A stretch of 33,120 nucleotides of DNA from a bacterium (GCA_030699515.1 JAUYME010000066.1:1-33120), one strand, 5' to 3'; positions 20,970 through 27,406 are shown, numbered from the stretch's first letter. Notes: generated by a model not told the origin, from the sequence alone. Program-made: numbers and translations.

Positions 20970-21006
20970 CATATTTCTAGATAAATCAAAGATTTATAGA
21001 AATATG
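20970..21006 (+). promoter_or_regulatory. Hairpin containing the tsf start codon
   Basis: CATATTTCTA (20970-20979) pairs with TAGAAATATG (20997-21006), and TAAATC-AAA-GATTTA forms the inner part. ATG 21004 is inside the stem, so initiation needs the hairpin to open. Confidence 0.6.
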
Positions 21007-21447
21007 GCAGCAGAAGATGTAGCAAAGCTTAGAGAACAAAGCGGTGCAGGGATAATGGACTGCAAAAATGCTCTTGAAGAGGCGGGTGGCGATTTTGATA
21101 AGGCTTTGGAAATAATTAAAGAAAAGGGTCTTGCGAAAGCAGAAAAGAAAGGGGATAGAGAAGCCGGCGCGGGATATTTGGAGAGTTATATTCACCAAGG
21201 CAGAGTTGGTGTTTTGCTTCATGTAAATGCAGAGACCGATTTTGTTACCAAGAACGAAGACTTTCGGGAAATGGCAAAGAATATCGCTATGCACATTAGC
21301 GCAATGATGCCTTCCAGCGTAGAAGAGCTTATGGAACAGGATTATGTTAAAGACCCAAGTATGACTGTGGAGCAATACGTTAAGAGCGTTATTGGAAAGA
21401 TTGGAGAAAACATTAACGTTGTCAAATTTGCTTGCTACGCTGTTTAA
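21004..21447 (+). CDS. tsf: Elongation factor Ts, short form
   Basis: It recycles EF-Tu-GDP to EF-Tu-GTP. At 147 residues it is far shorter than the 280-residue E. coli type. It has the N-terminal UBA-like domain (AAEDVAKLREQSGAGIMDCK and NALEEAGGDFDKALEIIKEK), then GAGYLESYIHQGRVGVLLHV and NAETDFVTKNEDFREMAKNI, containing the TDFV EF-Tu contact. Only one half of the core is present, ending VVKFACYAV. Start ATG 21004 is inside a hairpin; an upstream GTG in frame at 20965 lies in the REP-like repeat and is rejected. Confidence 0.92.
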   Translation: MAAEDVAKLREQSGAGIMDCKNALEEAGGDFDKALEIIKEKGLAKAEKKGDREAGAGYLESYIHQGRVGVLLHVNAETDFVTKNEDFREMAKNIAMHISAMMPSSVEELMEQDYVKDPSMTVEQYVKSVIGKIGENINVVKFACYAV

Positions 21448-21466
21448 ATTGAGTGGTATATAGCCC

Positions 21467-21823
21467 ATGACAATTCTAATTTTGGAGATAATTTTGAGTT
21501 TAACGGCTATTTCAATGGCCATACTTTTAATTCGTGCTTCTGTTCGAGTGGAGGATGTTTCTAGCGAGGAGATTTATCAGTATTCTTTAAGCCCGTATTT
21601 TAATAAACTGAGAGGGAAATTTTTTGAAGCAATTTACAATTTTTTAATTGCTTTTTTCAAAGGGATTTTGCATGCTCTTGCCTCTCTTTCCAAGCACACT
21701 CATTTAATTAGTACGCGCTCTATCGCAAAGATTGAAAAAGCGATAAGTAGTGCGGAAGAAGAACTTGGGCACAAGGAGGAGAAAGAGAATGGCGAGCTTG
21801 AATCTAGGGATAAATTGGATTAG
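21467..21823 (+). CDS. Membrane protein of unknown function, 118 aa
   Basis: One N-terminal membrane helix (TILILEIILSLTAISMAILL), a polar section SSEEIYQYSLSPYFNKLRGK, an amphipathic or membrane-lying stretch FFEAIYNFLIAFFKGILHAL, and a charged C-terminus EKAISSAEEELGHKEEKENG. It begins 20 nt after tsf and may be in the rpsB-tsf transcript. No family recognised. Confidence 0.6.
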   Translation: MTILILEIILSLTAISMAILLIRASVRVEDVSSEEIYQYSLSPYFNKLRGKFFEAIYNFLIAFFKGILHALASLSKHTHLISTRSIAKIEKAISSAEEELGHKEEKENGELESRDKLD

Positions 21824-21842
21824 AGTTAGAAACGCTTAATAT

Positions 21843-21925
21843 GCACAGGTAGCGAAGTGGTCAAACGCGGCTGACTGTAGATCAGCTGGCTTACGCCTTC
21901 GGGGGTTCGAATCCCTCCCTGTGCA
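21843..21925 (+). tRNA. tRNA-Tyr (anticodon GUA)
   Basis: Acceptor GCACAGG/CCTGTGC (7 bp), anticodon stem GCTGA/TCAGC around loop CTGTAGA, T-loop TTCGAAT, and a long class II variable arm, as expected for bacterial tRNA-Tyr. Discriminator A. CCA is not encoded. Confidence 0.93.
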
Positions 21926-21926
21926 C

Positions 21927-21970
21927 AAAAGATTAACGGCTCACACATATGTGTGAGCCGTTAATCTTTT
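21927..21970. terminator. 44-bp perfect palindrome, bidirectional terminator
   Basis: AAAAGATTAACGGCTCACAC... is fully symmetric. It ends the tRNA-Tyr transcript and may also stop the minus-strand gene at 22044. Confidence 0.88.
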
Positions 21971-22023
21971 CAAAAAGTAGGCGACCCCGCATGCACTGAT
22001 TTCTCCTGTGCATTGTTGCGGGG
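21971..22023 (-). terminator. Terminator of the 94-aa GC-rich cistron
   Basis: Minus strand: CCCCGCA (22023-22017) pairs with TGCGGGG (21991-21985), with an inner TGCAC/GTGCA stem, followed by CTACTTTTTG. Confidence 0.65.
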
Positions 22024-22043
22024 CCGGGGGGGTGCGTGAGGAC

Positions 22044-22328
22044 TTACGTCGCCTCATCCTCATGGGGGTCCTCCTTGCTAGCAACGAACTCTTGGTTGTA
22101 GGCAGTGTAGACGGCCTTGACCATTGTCCAGGCATCTTCCTCGGAGCCGGCCCGCTCAACTACCCTCTGACTGTTCGGAGAGTACTGATGGAGCATGATG
22201 AGCGCCCAAACGACGATGTAGTCGTTGGTGATCGTGTGCTCCATACCGTCAACGCACACCTTCATGCCAATGAGCTCTTGCAGGCGAGAATAGACCGCGC
22301 CGGTTTCGGGGCGCTTACTGTCGTTCAT
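22044..22328 (-). CDS. GC-rich orphan cistron, 94 aa
   Basis: ATG 22328, preceded by TAGGAG at good distance, stop TAA. A soluble, mixed alpha protein: MNDSKRPETGAVYSRLQELI, GMKVCVDGMEHTITNDYIVV, then a helical-looking WALIMLHQYSPNSQRVVERA and a C-terminus with SEEDAWTMVKAVYTAYNQEF. No signal or membrane helix. Codon choice is richer in G and C than in tsf or the HTH gene nearby. It forms its own unit with an own terminator. No family recognised. Confidence 0.65.
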   Translation of the reverse strand: MNDSKRPETGAVYSRLQELIGMKVCVDGMEHTITNDYIVVWALIMLHQYSPNSQRVVERAGSEEDAWTMVKAVYTAYNQEFVASKEDPHEDEAT

Positions 22329-22405
22329 CGGGATCTCCTATCGGATATCCTTTTTCCGTTGCTTTATAAATAGCACTTTTGGACTGCTGTGTCTATGTTT
22401 TTTGT

Positions 22406-22482
22406 TGGAGCCACCTGTCGGATTCGAACCGACGACCTACTGTTTACAAAACAGTCGCTCTAACCAACTGAGCTAAGGTGGC
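22406..22482 (-). tRNA. tRNA-Thr (anticodon UGU)
   Basis: Minus strand: acceptor GCCACCT/AGGTGGC, anticodon stem ACTGT/ACAGT around loop TTTGTAA, T-loop TTCGAAT, discriminator T, and encoded CCA (22408-22406). It reads ACA and related Thr codons. Confidence 0.95.
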
Positions 22483-22579
22483 AAACTATGAGCACTAGTA
22501 TAGCGAAAAAGTTTCATTATGCAATCAATTCTGCTAATAACAATATGATATACTAGTAAGGTAGAGCTTTGTTGTCAGT

Positions 22580-23164
22580 ATGTTGGATAAAAATCAGTTA
22601 GAGCAAATGTATGCTGAGGAAGGAAAGTCTATGCAGGAGATTGCGGATTTGTTTGGTTGTTCGCTTAACAAGGTGAGATATTGGATGGATAGGCTGAAGA
22701 TTAAAAGGCGCAGCATAAGTGATGCTATTTATTTGAGAAGCAATCCCAATGGGGACCCGTTTAAATTCAATAAGCCCAAAACGATTGCGGACGTAGAGCT
22801 TCTTGGGTTGGGCCTAGGGCTTTATTGGGGCGAGGGAACAAAGGCAAGCAAGAGTTCTGTACGACTTGGAAATACGGACCCTAAACTAATTTTGAAATTT
22901 GTTGAGTTTCTTGAAAGAATTTTTTCAGTAAACAGAGGTGATATGAAGTTTGGTTTGCAGATTTTTTCTGATATTTCGCCTAAGAAAGCACTGGACTTTT
23001 GGGCTGAAAAGCTTAGAATAAACAAATCTCAATTTTACAAAGTTATTGTTACGCAGTCTGGCTCAATAGGGACTTACCGAAAGAAGTCTGAGTACGGAGT
23101 TTTGACTGTGTATTACAACAATACGAGATTGAGAGACATGTTAGTTGATATGTTGCCGACGTAG
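22580..23164 (+). CDS. HTH plus LAGLIDADG-like homing endonuclease candidate
   Basis: A 194-residue protein. Residues 5-45 (LEQMYAEEGKSMQEIADLFG then CSLNKVRYWMDRLKIKRR) form a resolvase-type helix-turn-helix. Residues 73-90 have ELLGLGLGLYWGEGTKAS, which fits the LAGLIDADG helix pattern with an acidic residue in place (WGEG), and the following strands and helices (KSSVRLGNTDPKLILKFVEF) resemble one LAGLIDADG unit, so it would act as a dimer. Its last codons (CCG ACG TAG) are the first bases of the following tRNA: the stop lies in the tRNA 5' exon, a 10-nt overlap. That tRNA carries a group I intron. A role in intron homing is inferred from the position. The -10 region TATGAT/TATACT is near 22545-22555. 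Confidence 0.72.
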   Translation: MLDKNQLEQMYAEEGKSMQEIADLFGCSLNKVRYWMDRLKIKRRSISDAIYLRSNPNGDPFKFNKPKTIADVELLGLGLGLYWGEGTKASKSSVRLGNTDPKLILKFVEFLERIFSVNRGDMKFGLQIFSDISPKKALDFWAEKLRINKSQFYKVIVTQSGSIGTYRKKSEYGVLTVYYNNTRLRDMLVDMLPT

Positions 23165-23441
23165 CTCAGGGGTAGAGCACTTCCATGGTAATTCGCTAGA
23201 ATTTGCCCATTAGCGCCGAAATGCGCTTTTTGTATCCCGAATAACGGTTAAAGGCCTTAAGCGAGGCTCAGACCGTGGCGTTTTGCCTGCCTGCCGGCAG
23301 GCAGGCGCCCGAACGACTGACAAGGGACTACGTACTCTTTTGAGCGTAGAAGATACAGTCTAGCCTCTCTATAAGCTTTTTATGAAATGAGAGTGTAAGC
23401 GAAGGAAGGGGTCGCGAGTTCAATTCTCGCCGTCGGCTCCA
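23155..23441 (+). tRNA. tRNA-Thr (anticodon GGU), interrupted by a group I intron
   Basis: Exons 23155-23189 and 23402-23441. Joined, they give acceptor GCCGACG/CGTCGGC, D-stem GCTC/GAGC, anticodon stem CTTCC/GGAAG around loop ATGGTAA, T-stem GCGAG/CTCGC with loop TTCAATT, discriminator T and encoded CCA. The intron lies after position 36, directly 3' of the anticodon. The first ten bases overlap the end of the HTH-LAGLIDADG-like gene. With tRNA-Thr(UGU) 700 bp away, this covers the ACU/ACC codons. Confidence 0.9.
23190..23401 (+). mobile_element. Group I intron, 212 nt, in tRNA-Thr(GGU)
   Basis: The 5' exon ends in U and the intron ends in G. The guide TTGCC (near 23203-23207) pairs with the joined exon GGU-AA: GCC with GGU through a U-G wobble (P1) and TT with AA (P10). 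P2 AGCGC-CGAAAT-GCGCT; core ACGGTTAAAGGCCTTAAGC; P7 GACTG (23315-23319) with CAGTC (23356-23360); P8 CTACG/CGTAG with CTC-TTTT-GAG on top; the AAGATACAGTC segment matches the conserved S element; P9 CTCTC/GAGAG. Size and core resemble tRNA introns such as the Azoarcus tRNA-Ile intron (IC3 type). A 22-bp GCCTGCC palindrome sits in a peripheral stem. No ORF inside. Confidence 0.87.
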
Positions 23442-23464
23442 ACTTGCCATAAAGGGCAAGTTTT
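23442..23464 (+). terminator. Terminator after the split tRNA-Thr
   Basis: ACTTGCC-ATAAAG-GGCAAGT followed by TTT. Confidence 0.85.
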
Positions 23465-23521
23465 GCTATTGTCTAGCGATTAATGAACATCGCGCTAAGC
23501 GCGACTATCTAATAAATTAAA

Positions 23522-23698
23522 GTGGCAGATTCAAAATTCTCAAAAAACATAGTAAAGCTTCGTTGCGTTGATTGTGGCAAAACCAACTACTACACTAGGA
23601 AGAACAAAAAGCTGGTAGAGCGTAAATTGGAGTTCAAAAAATACTGTAACCATAAGGACTGCCACAAGCACACTGTTCATAAAGAAGCTAAAAAGTAA
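23522..23698 (+). CDS. rpmG: Large ribosomal subunit protein bL33
   Basis: 58 residues from GTG 23522. LRCVDCGKTNYYTRKNKKL and LEFKKYCNHKDCHKHTVHKE are typical of bL33 with two cysteine pairs (C-x-x-C and C-x4-C), the zinc-ribbon type. It starts GTG with no clear Shine-Dalgarno. It lies upstream of tRNA-Trp, as in the common rpmG-trnW-secE-nusG order, but secE does not follow here. Its stop codon lies within the terminator stem. Confidence 0.9.
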   Translation: MADSKFSKNIVKLRCVDCGKTNYYTRKNKKLVERKLEFKKYCNHKDCHKHTVHKEAKK

Positions 23699-23725
23699 AA
23701 ATCTACGCGTTGCGTAGATTTTTAC
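23695..23725 (+). terminator. Terminator of rpmG
   Basis: A 14-bp perfect stem GTAAAAATCTACGC/complement with loop GTT, then TTTTT. Confidence 0.9.
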
Positions 23726-23811
23726 TTTTTAGCTGTTGGAGATGAAGAGTCATTTTGCAGATGTCTTTAAATTTGGAGCTTACTTCTGTATAGTTGAGGT
23801 CAGTCCGAACA

Positions 23812-23884
23812 GGGCGCGTAGTGTCAACGGTTAGCACATCTGCCTCCAAAGCAGAGAGTCAGGGTTCGAATCCTTGCGCGCCTG
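23812..23884 (+). tRNA. tRNA-Trp (anticodon CCA)
   Basis: Acceptor GGGCGCG/CGCGCCT (first pair G-U), anticodon stem TCTGC/GCAGA around CTCCAAA, T-loop TTCGAAT, discriminator G as is usual for tRNA-Trp. The D-arm is GTGT/GCAC. CCA is not fully encoded. Confidence 0.92.
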
Positions 23885-24046
23885 CACGAATTTTCTCTAA
23901 ATTTTCAAACTGCTAAGTGTGGAAAATTTAGCTAGAAAAATCTGTGCCCCGCCACCACTTGATGATCTGCGCGGGCTAATATTGACTTTTATTATTTTTT
24001 GTGTTATTTTTTGTTTACTCAGATTTCCAAAAGAAGGAGGTGTTTG

Positions 24047-24211
24047 ATGGGTAAGTATTGCGTAAACTGCAAACATCTGCTTCGCAAGGAGGCAGATGGG
24101 CCACGGTTCAACGTTTGGTACAATCTTCTGTGTAGGAAGGCTCCCCGAGAAGTCGCGGTTGATCCCGTGACTGGCGAGGCTGGCTTCGAGGCTGTAAACT
24201 CCTTGGGTTAG
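24047..24211 (+). CDS. GC-rich orphan cistron, 54 codons before an in-frame TAG
   Basis: ATG 24047 with an excellent AAGGAGG eight to ten bases upstream, and a promoter TTGACT-17-TATTTT further up. It reads MGKYCVNCKHLLRKEADGPR then FNVWYNLLCRKAPREVAVDP, VTGEAGFEAVNSLG, stop TAG 24209-24211. C5-x-x-C8 and C29 suggest a small metal-binding protein. After the TAG the same frame stays open for 25 codons with two more cysteines (see next entry), so the full product may be 80 residues with five Cys. Either a nonsense mutation or read-through. Codon use is richer in G and C than in rpmG. No family name is assigned. Confidence 0.65.
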   Translation: MGKYCVNCKHLLRKEADGPRFNVWYNLLCRKAPREVAVDPVTGEAGFEAVNSLG

Positions 24212-24289
24212 CGCTACTTCACAGAAGACGCCTTCCAGAACTGCAGAGATGTGAACCAGGGAGAATGCGAGATGTGGGAGCCTCAATAG
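24212..24289 (+). other. In-frame continuation after the TAG
   Basis: RYFTEDAFQNCRDVNQGECE then MWEPQ and stop TAG. It is in frame with the upstream cistron, has similar composition, and adds C66 and C74. No start codon of its own near its beginning. Probably the original C-terminus. Confidence 0.6.
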
Positions 24290-24354
24290 GCTCTGCATCT
24301 CAGCTATGCGTCACCTGCTAGAAGTGGTGAAATAGGGAAAGTTTAACCCAGCGC

Positions 24355-24397
24355 GGAACCCCGGTGTCTGAAAGGATGTTGGGGTTTCATGGTTTTT
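24355..24397 (+). terminator. Terminator of the cysteine-containing cistron
   Basis: GGAACCCC (24355-24362) with GGGGTTTC (24381-24388), then ATGGTTTTT. Upstream, TCACC/GGTGA forms another small hairpin at about 24311-24330. Confidence 0.65.
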
Positions 24398-24443
24398 AGA
24401 AACAGATCTTGGTTTGAATTTCCTCCATGATGCCCTGCTAAAT

Positions 24444-24490
24444 AAATAAACGGCTCAGGCCGGTATTTTACTGGCCTGAGCCGTTTATTT
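24444..24490 (+). terminator. Strong hairpin terminator before the dehydratase gene
   Basis: An 18-bp perfect stem (AAATAAACGGCTCAGGCC/complement), loop GGTATTTTACT, ends in TTTATTT. It has the CGGCTCA core seen at 16066 and 21927. Confidence 0.85.
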
Positions 24491-24495
24491 TCTGT

Positions 24496-24501
24496 TATGA
24501 T
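24496..24501 (+). promoter_or_regulatory. -10 box of the dehydratase gene (leaderless)
   Basis: TATGAT six bases before ATG 24508; start site and start codon should coincide. Confidence 0.5.
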
Positions 24502-24507
24502 TTAAGT

Positions 24508-24756
24508 ATGAATAACTGGACAGAAAAAGATAATAAGTTGGAGAGGGAGTTTGAGTTTACGGACTTCAAAGAAGCTTTAGATTTTGTAAATAAGGTTGGA
24601 GCTTTGGCGGAAGAGGCTAATCATCATCCGGATATTTTGCTGCATGATTATAAGAAGGTTTTGCTTACCTTAACTACGCATAGCGAGGGTAGTGTGGTGA
24701 CGGAAAAGGATAGAGCGCTGGCAGAGGAAATTAACAGAATTTCTATTGAAAAATAG
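24508..24756 (+). CDS. Pterin-4a-carbinolamine dehydratase family protein
   Basis: 82 residues: WTEKDNKLEREFEFTDFKEA, LDFVNKVGALAEEANHHPDI, LLHDYKKVLLTLTTHSEGSV. The motif EEANHHPD-x7-V-x-L-x-L-x-TH-x-x-G-x-[VL]-T is the family signature, with the catalytic histidines (HH and TH). In full pathways it recycles tetrahydrobiopterin for aromatic amino acid hydroxylases, but no hydroxylase is seen, and a role in molybdopterin or folate repair has been proposed for such proteins. Slightly shorter than usual. Leaderless by promoter position. Confidence 0.88.
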   Translation: MNNWTEKDNKLEREFEFTDFKEALDFVNKVGALAEEANHHPDILLHDYKKVLLTLTTHSEGSVVTEKDRALAEEINRISIEK

Positions 24757-24785
24757 GCCGTTTTGGGTTAAAATAGGGCATTCCT

Positions 24786-24895
24786 AAGAGTAATCGCTAA
24801 AATCGCGAAAGTACACAAAAAATCGCGAAAAAGATAAAGACGCATAAGACTAAGGAGTAATCGCGAAAAACGCGAATTGATTCAAAATATCGCGA
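24786..24895. repeat. TAATCGCGAA micro-repeat spacer before the ATP synthase operon
   Basis: Five or more degenerate copies of AATCGCGAAA. The last runs into the start codon of the next gene (ATCGCGA-ATGG). Confidence 0.75.
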
Positions 24896-25285
24896 ATGGA
24901 AGGCAAAGACCAGAAAATAGAGAGGGGTGAGCTGCAGGCTCTAGTAAAGAAGAGAGATAGCCATGTTAGCCGTCTTTTCTACATGATGCTAGAGTTCTTT
25001 TTAATTTTTGGATTGCCGGCTCTTGCGGCATTTTTTGGTGGCAGGGCGCTAGACTCTGCGCTTGGAACAGGAAAGTTATGGCTTATTATTTTTCTGATAG
25101 CTGCATTTGTTCTGTCTTGGGTAATAGTGGTGCTTAGGGTAAGGAAAATTACAAAGGAGCTGAAAGTGCTGGATGCTAGAATTAAAGAAATTAGAGAATC
25201 CCGTAAAACCGCAACAGCAATGAATGCTGGCGGCCACGGGACTAACTTAAATCAAGATTTAAAAGGAGAAGAAAAGAATGTTTGA
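24896..25285 (+). CDS. AtpZ/AtpI-like protein at the head of the ATP synthase operon
   Basis: 129 residues: a charged N-terminus, then two membrane helices (FYMMLEFFLIFGLPALAAFF and LWLIIFLIAAFVLSWVIVVL) and a basic C-terminal tail with RKITKELKVLDARIKEIRES. Two-helix proteins in this position are AtpZ or AtpI, which help c-ring assembly or Mg2+/Ca2+ supply. The sequence is divergent, so the name rests on size, topology and position. Its end overlaps atpB by 8 nt. Confidence 0.65.
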   Translation: MEGKDQKIERGELQALVKKRDSHVSRLFYMMLEFFLIFGLPALAAFFGGRALDSALGTGKLWLIIFLIAAFVLSWVIVVLRVRKITKELKVLDARIKEIRESRKTATAMNAGGHGTNLNQDLKGEEKNV

Positions 25286-26078
25286 TTTTTTACGAAGACA
25301 ATCTGAAGTGCCCGATGTATCACCGGATGTGGTGTTTGAAATTTTTGGATGGCCAATTTCAAACAGCGCACTGCAAATATTTTTTATTCTTATTTTGGTC
25401 ATTCTTTTTAACTTTTTGGTTGTGCGAAAGTTTAAAGTGCACCCCACAAGCAGAGTCCAACATTTTGCAGAGTGGTTTTACAACACAATGGTTCGTTTTG
25501 TTCAGAGCATTACCGGAAGCGAGCAGAAGGCTCGCGACATTATGCCTATAGTGCTTAGCCTTTTTGTTTTTGTGGGGCTTGCTAACCTAATTAACTTTAT
25601 TCCCGGCCTTACCAGTATTACTTACAATGGGGTTTCAATATTTAGAACTCCGACAAGTGATTTTAATACAACTTTTTCAATGGCTGCTACTTTGATTATT
25701 TTTATTCAGTTTGCGGCAATCAAGCGTGCGGGAATATTTAGTTACATTGGGAAGTTTTTCCAATTCAAGCAGATTTTTCAGGGATTTAAGAAGAGCATAG
25801 GCGAGGGCTTTATTGCGATGATTGGCTTTTTTGTGGGTTTATTGGACATTATTTCGGAATTGGCAAAAATGTTCTCGCTTTCTCTACGTTTGTTTGGTAA
25901 CATCTACGCGGGCGAGGTTCTTTTGGTAGTTATATTTGGAGCCTTGGCCTTTGCTCTTCCAAGCCTTTGGATGAGCCTTTCTTTATTCTTTGGAGTAATT
26001 CAAGCAATTGTATTTGGCGCTTTAGCAGCTGCTTACTATGCTTCTTCCGTACCTGATGAGGGAGAAGAAAGTTTATAG
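25278..26078 (+). CDS. atpB: F-type ATP synthase subunit a
   Basis: 266 residues with five or six membrane helices. The key helix reads LAKMFSLSLRLFGNIYAGEV, with the essential arginine (LRLFGN) facing the c ring, and the last helix SLFFGVIQAIVFGALAAAYY carries the conserved Gln. It forms the ion half-channels. It overlaps the preceding gene (ATGTTTGA). The operon order B-E-F-H-A-G-D-C is canonical. After it, 94 nt of micro-repeat (ATAGGTTATAG type) precede atpE. Confidence 0.95.
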   Translation: MFDFLRRQSEVPDVSPDVVFEIFGWPISNSALQIFFILILVILFNFLVVRKFKVHPTSRVQHFAEWFYNTMVRFVQSITGSEQKARDIMPIVLSLFVFVGLANLINFIPGLTSITYNGVSIFRTPTSDFNTTFSMAATLIIFIQFAAIKRAGIFSYIGKFFQFKQIFQGFKKSIGEGFIAMIGFFVGLLDIISELAKMFSLSLRLFGNIYAGEVLLVVIFGALAFALPSLWMSLSLFFGVIQAIVFGALAAAYYASSVPDEGEESL

Positions 26079-26172
26079 ATAATAGGTTATAGAAAATAGA
26101 GAAAGAAAAAGAGTTTAAATCAGATATTGAAAGTAAAAGGTCAATAAAACTAATTAATTAATCAAAAATAAT

Positions 26173-26403
26173 ATGGAAACAGCAGGAATGTCTGTAGAAG
26201 CAGCAAGTATGATTGCAAAGGGGCTAATTGCTCTTGCAATGGTGGGAACCGCTGCCGGTGAAGGTTACGTTATCGGTAAGGCTCTTGAAGCCATTGGACG
26301 AAACCCAGAGGCTGGAAGCTCTATCTTTGGAAAAATGATTATCGGTGTGGCCATGGCTGAGTCTACAGCTATTTACGCATTGGTGTTGTTTTTCGTCATC
26401 TAG
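26173..26403 (+). CDS. atpE: F-type ATP synthase subunit c, two-carboxylate type
   Basis: 76 residues, two membrane helices. Helix 1 holds GTAAGEGYVIGKALEAIGRN then PEA; the loop RNPEA is standard. Helix 2 has GVAMAESTAIYALV, with the ion-binding E63, S64 and T65. E30 (GEGY) replaces the Gln of the classical sodium motif. E30 plus E63-S-T is the two-carboxylate arrangement described for the sodium-driven c11 rotor of Fusobacterium nucleatum, so the ring may couple to Na+. Proton coupling cannot be excluded from sequence. Confidence 0.93.
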   Translation: METAGMSVEAASMIAKGLIALAMVGTAAGEGYVIGKALEAIGRNPEAGSSIFGKMIIGVAMAESTAIYALVLFFVI

Positions 26404-26458
26404 GAGTAATCGCTAATATCGCGAACGGGGGAGGTAATATCGCGAATAAAACAAAAAC

Positions 26459-26941
26459 GTGCAAGAAGTACTAGGAAAAATTGGATTTGATTGGCATTTA
26501 GCCATTGTAAACTTGGTGAATGTATTCATTATTTTTCTGGTACTAAAAAAGTGGGCTTTTGGGCCAATTCAGAACATTATTGATGAGCGAAAGAAGGAGG
26601 TAGATGCAAGTTTGCAGTCTGCGCAAGATGCGCAAAAGCAAAGCGAGATGGCAGAGCAAGAGCGGGAAAAAACCATTGCTAAAGCTAGAAAGGAGGCACA
26701 GGGAATTTTAGAAACTGCCAACGAAGAAAGCAAGGGTATTGTTGAAGAAGGAAAGCTGAAGCTTTCTAAGGAAAAAGATGAGATGCTAAAGAAGGCAAGC
26801 CTTGAGATAGAAGCAAAGAAAAAGGAAAGTGAAGACAAGCTAAAAAGTCAGGCATCCGTCCTTATTACTTCTGGAATTAAGAAAATTCTTAAGGAAGAGG
26901 TGGATAGGGAGATGAACAGTCGCATTATCAACAAAAGTTGA
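26459..26941 (+). CDS. atpF: F-type ATP synthase subunit b
   Basis: 160 residues starting with GTG. An N-terminal membrane helix (LAIVNLVNVFIIFLVLKKWA) is followed by FGPIQNIIDERKKEV, typical of subunit b, and a long charged helix rich in Lys, Glu and Ala (QKQSEMAEQEREKTIAKARK) that forms the peripheral stalk. The spacer before it (26404-26458) consists of AATCGCGAA micro-repeats. Length is normal. Confidence 0.93.
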   Translation: MQEVLGKIGFDWHLAIVNLVNVFIIFLVLKKWAFGPIQNIIDERKKEVDASLQSAQDAQKQSEMAEQEREKTIAKARKEAQGILETANEESKGIVEEGKLKLSKEKDEMLKKASLEIEAKKKESEDKLKSQASVLITSGIKKILKEEVDREMNSRIINKS

Positions 26942-27025
26942 TAATGCGAGAAGCTAGAAGTATGAATTATGAATTAATGGTTCAAAGTTAAAGGTCAAAG
27001 GTCACATGTTAAATGTTTCCCAAAT

Positions 27026-27406
27026 ATGTATAGCAGTAGGCAAATAGCAAAGAGTTTGAAGGTAATGGAGGCCGACCAGGGAGCGGAAAAGACTGCTTCT
27101 AAGTTTTTTGCTTTTGTAGGGCGCTACAATCTTTGGAACGTAGTTCCTTCGGTCTTGGCTCATCTTGAGGGTAGTGCGGATAAAAGCGATGAGTTTGAAA
27201 CTTTAAAAGTAAGAGCGCCATATGCTTTAACTGAGGATGCGGAGAGAAAAATTAGAAAGGTTGCCGGTGCAGACAAAGACACCGTGCTGGAGTTTAAAAC
27301 TGATAAGTCCCTGCTTGGAGGTTTTGTTGCCAACTACAAAGGCTTTGAGCACGAGGGAAGCCTTGGGCGCATTGTGCAGGGCTTAGCTAGAAGTATTCGG
27401 GAGTGA
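27026..27406 (+). CDS. atpH: F-type ATP synthase subunit delta, short
   Basis: 126 residues against about 177 in most bacteria. The N-terminus is reduced (YSSRQIAKSLKVMEADQGAE), while the C-terminal part keeps the family ending: DKSLLGGFVANYKGFEHEGS then LGRIVQGLA, equivalent to the LIGG-x-x-[IV]-x-x-D-x-x-[IL]-D-x-S-[VL]-x-x-x-L region. It links the stalk to the F1 head. Position between b and alpha supports the call. Confidence 0.82.
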   Translation: MYSSRQIAKSLKVMEADQGAEKTASKFFAFVGRYNLWNVVPSVLAHLEGSADKSDEFETLKVRAPYALTEDAERKIRKVAGADKDTVLEFKTDKSLLGGFVANYKGFEHEGSLGRIVQGLARSIRE

